A DNA stretch of 64,000 nucleotides, from contig NW_025963552.1 in the NCBI RefSeq assembly GCF_910591885.1, forward strand, positions 3,348,001 through 3,412,000. The letters run 5' to 3'. A program made the translations under genes and the position numbers. How positions within the stretch are numbered: position 1 is the first letter of the stretch; every line of letters starts with the position of its first letter. Shown in pieces: positions 63,092 through 64,000 of this stretch. The notes beneath the pieces are model-generated. The model was not told where the DNA came from and did not search any database. It was given only the letters and a program-made list of their open reading frames with translations. This DNA comes from Bombus terrestris. Lineage: Eukaryota; Arthropoda; Insecta; Hymenoptera; Apidae.

Positions 63092-64000
63092 ACAGTGCAA
63101 TGTGATGTGCGAAGTGGCTGACAAAATTAGGTACGAACACGATATATATGCATATTGCAAGTTATATGTATAGCTTGCAAATTGTGATCGTTGCTCGCTC
63201 GCTCCGCTCGCTCGTAAAAATTTAGTCCAACCTCACATCCGATCCGACACGTTCGCAAATTCGAAATAAGTCGCCTTCATATCGAATGACTAACGCAAGA
63301 GGGATTGGTTTTAGGTTAGGCTATAGTTTTCGAGCGAGCGCAGCGAGCGAGGGACGCGTGAAGGTGTATCACAATCTAACGGTTTGGCACATACGGACAT
63401 TGAAACATTCGCACCAGCCAGAGGAGCCGGAAGTATTTATCCTATTGCTTGCTGACAAATGTTTACAGTTTGTGAATAGTTTCACATAAATAGTACTATT
63501 TCCACATACTACAGGGCAATGTGATGTCCGAAGTGGCTCACGAAATTAGGTACTAACACGATATATATGCATATTGCAAGGTATATGTATACCTTGCATA
63601 TTGTGATCGATGCTCGCTCGCTCCGCTCGCTCGTAAAAATTGAGTCCAACCTCACATCCGATCCGACACGTTCGCCAATTCGAAATAAGTCGCCACCATA
63701 TCGAATAATGAACGCAAGATGGATTGGTTTTAGGTTACGCTATAGTTTTCGAGCGAGCGCAGCGAGCGAGAGACGCGTAAAGGTGTGTCACAATCCAACG
63801 GTTTGGCACACACTGACATTGAAACATTCGCACCAGCCCGAGGAGCCGGAAGTCTTTATCCTATAGCCTGCTGACAAATGTTTACAGTTTGTGAATAGTT
63901 TCACATAAATAGTACTATTTCGACATACTACAGTGCAATGTGATGTCCGAAGTGGCTGACAAAATTAGGTACTAACACGAAATATATGCAAGGCAATATA
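63092..64000 (+). repeat. Right-edge monomers, the last one cut by the window
   Basis: Anchors: 63292 (T) and 63711 (N, incomplete, 290 bp). They repeat 59,735-60,642 at +3,358 bp, sharing GGTACGAACACG at 63132 and GAGGGACGCG at 63349. The 8-monomer period therefore continues, now including the formerly inserted 59934-type segment. The window ends inside a 422-type AT block (GCAAGGCAATATA), so the array goes on. Confidence 0.88.

Larger units (their letters stand above)
1..64000 (+). repeat. Complex satellite DNA array, 419/422-bp monomer, at least 152 head-to-tail copies
   Basis: The whole window is one tandem array. I used the octamer AACGCAAG as a phase mark (a few copies carry variants such as AGCGCAAG, AGCGTAAG, AACGGAAG or AACGCAAA) and followed 152 marks from 336 to 63711. 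Spacing is 419 bp in 115 intervals, 422 bp in 35 and 420 bp in one; these sum exactly to the 63,375 bp between first and last mark. The 3-bp difference lies in the AT-rich part: ATATGCATATTGCAAGG in 419-bp copies against ATATGCAAGGCAATATAAGG in 422-bp copies. All copies share one orientation and nothing foreign interrupts them. The array runs off both ends, so its full size is unknown. The structure is that of eukaryotic heterochromatic satellite. A centromeric or subtelomeric position is possible but not shown by the sequence. Confidence 0.98.

Noticed and set aside
1168..63866. Over a hundred similar small open frames (66-113 codons) that look like a tandem gene family.
   Set aside because: They recur strictly once per satellite unit, pass through low-complexity inverted-repeat arms, are broken or extended by single-base polymorphisms, show no codon-level constraint by eye and have no recognisable domain. 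No regulatory context separates them.
1..64000. CRISPR array or other prokaryotic repeat system.
   Set aside because: The repeat unit is 419 bp with no unique spacers between units, no cas genes and no prokaryotic gene context.
1..64000. Ribosomal DNA intergenic spacer repeats.
   Set aside because: No rRNA gene or recognisable rRNA segment occurs in 64 kb, and IGS sub-repeats would be interrupted by rDNA units.
1..64000. Significance of the indels being multiples of three (422 against 419).
   Set aside because: The 35 longer intervals look like one ancestral 3-bp change spread by amplification, so they are not independent evidence for a reading frame. A 5-bp deletion and a 1-bp insertion also occur.

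Overview
This window is a single, uninterrupted satellite DNA array. Every base belongs to a tandem, head-to-tail series of one monomer of 419 bp, or 422 bp in a sub-class. I anchored each copy on the conserved octamer AACGCAAG and followed 152 anchors from 336 to 63711. Of the 151 spacings, 115 are 419 bp, 35 are 422 bp and one is 420 bp. Partial copies sit at both edges. All copies have the same orientation and no unrelated insert interrupts them. I see no protein-coding gene, rRNA, tRNA, CRISPR array or intact transposon.

A homogeneous complex satellite longer than 64 kb, with higher-order structure, points to eukaryotic heterochromatin (centromeric, pericentromeric, subtelomeric or B/sex-chromosome type). 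The species cannot be named from the sequence. One monomer type carries TTAGGTTAGG, two units of the arthropod telomere repeat, but that is weak evidence.

Each monomer has a fixed layout. After the anchor come the short TTTTAGGTTA patch, a GC-rich arm built on GAGCGAGCG, a mid section, an AT-rich block holding a palindrome of the form arm-TG-arm, and a second GC-rich arm inverted relative to the first. The two GC arms form an imperfect 22-bp inverted repeat around about 116 bp. Three parental monomer types can be told apart by linked substitutions: T (GACTAACGCAAGAGGG), N (AATGAACGCAAGATGG) and P (GACTAACGCAAGATGG followed by GGGTTTAGG). There are also chimeras of these, with joints concentrated near the first GC arm.

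Above the monomer level the array is a patchwork of higher-order repeats. A trimer (1,260 bp) is doubled near 6.8-9.4 kb. A 12-mer (5,037-bp offset) repeats 8.2-11.5 kb at 13.3-16.5 kb. A 17-mer (7,138 bp) is present twice in tandem from 17.8 to 32.1 kb, with a ten-monomer piece again at 39.8-43.8 kb. An 8-mer (3,358 bp) dominates the right part, at 43.9-47.1, 52.3-55.6, 55.6-58.7 and 61.0-63.1 kb. Diagnostic substitutions appear stepwise from left to right, and the right-hand 8-mers are almost identical, so the most recent amplification seems to lie on the right.

Short open frames of 66-113 codons recur in most monomers on the plus strand only. I read them as by-products of the repeat: their length is set by two single-base polymorphisms that make or break TAG codons, and they run straight through the inverted-repeat arms.
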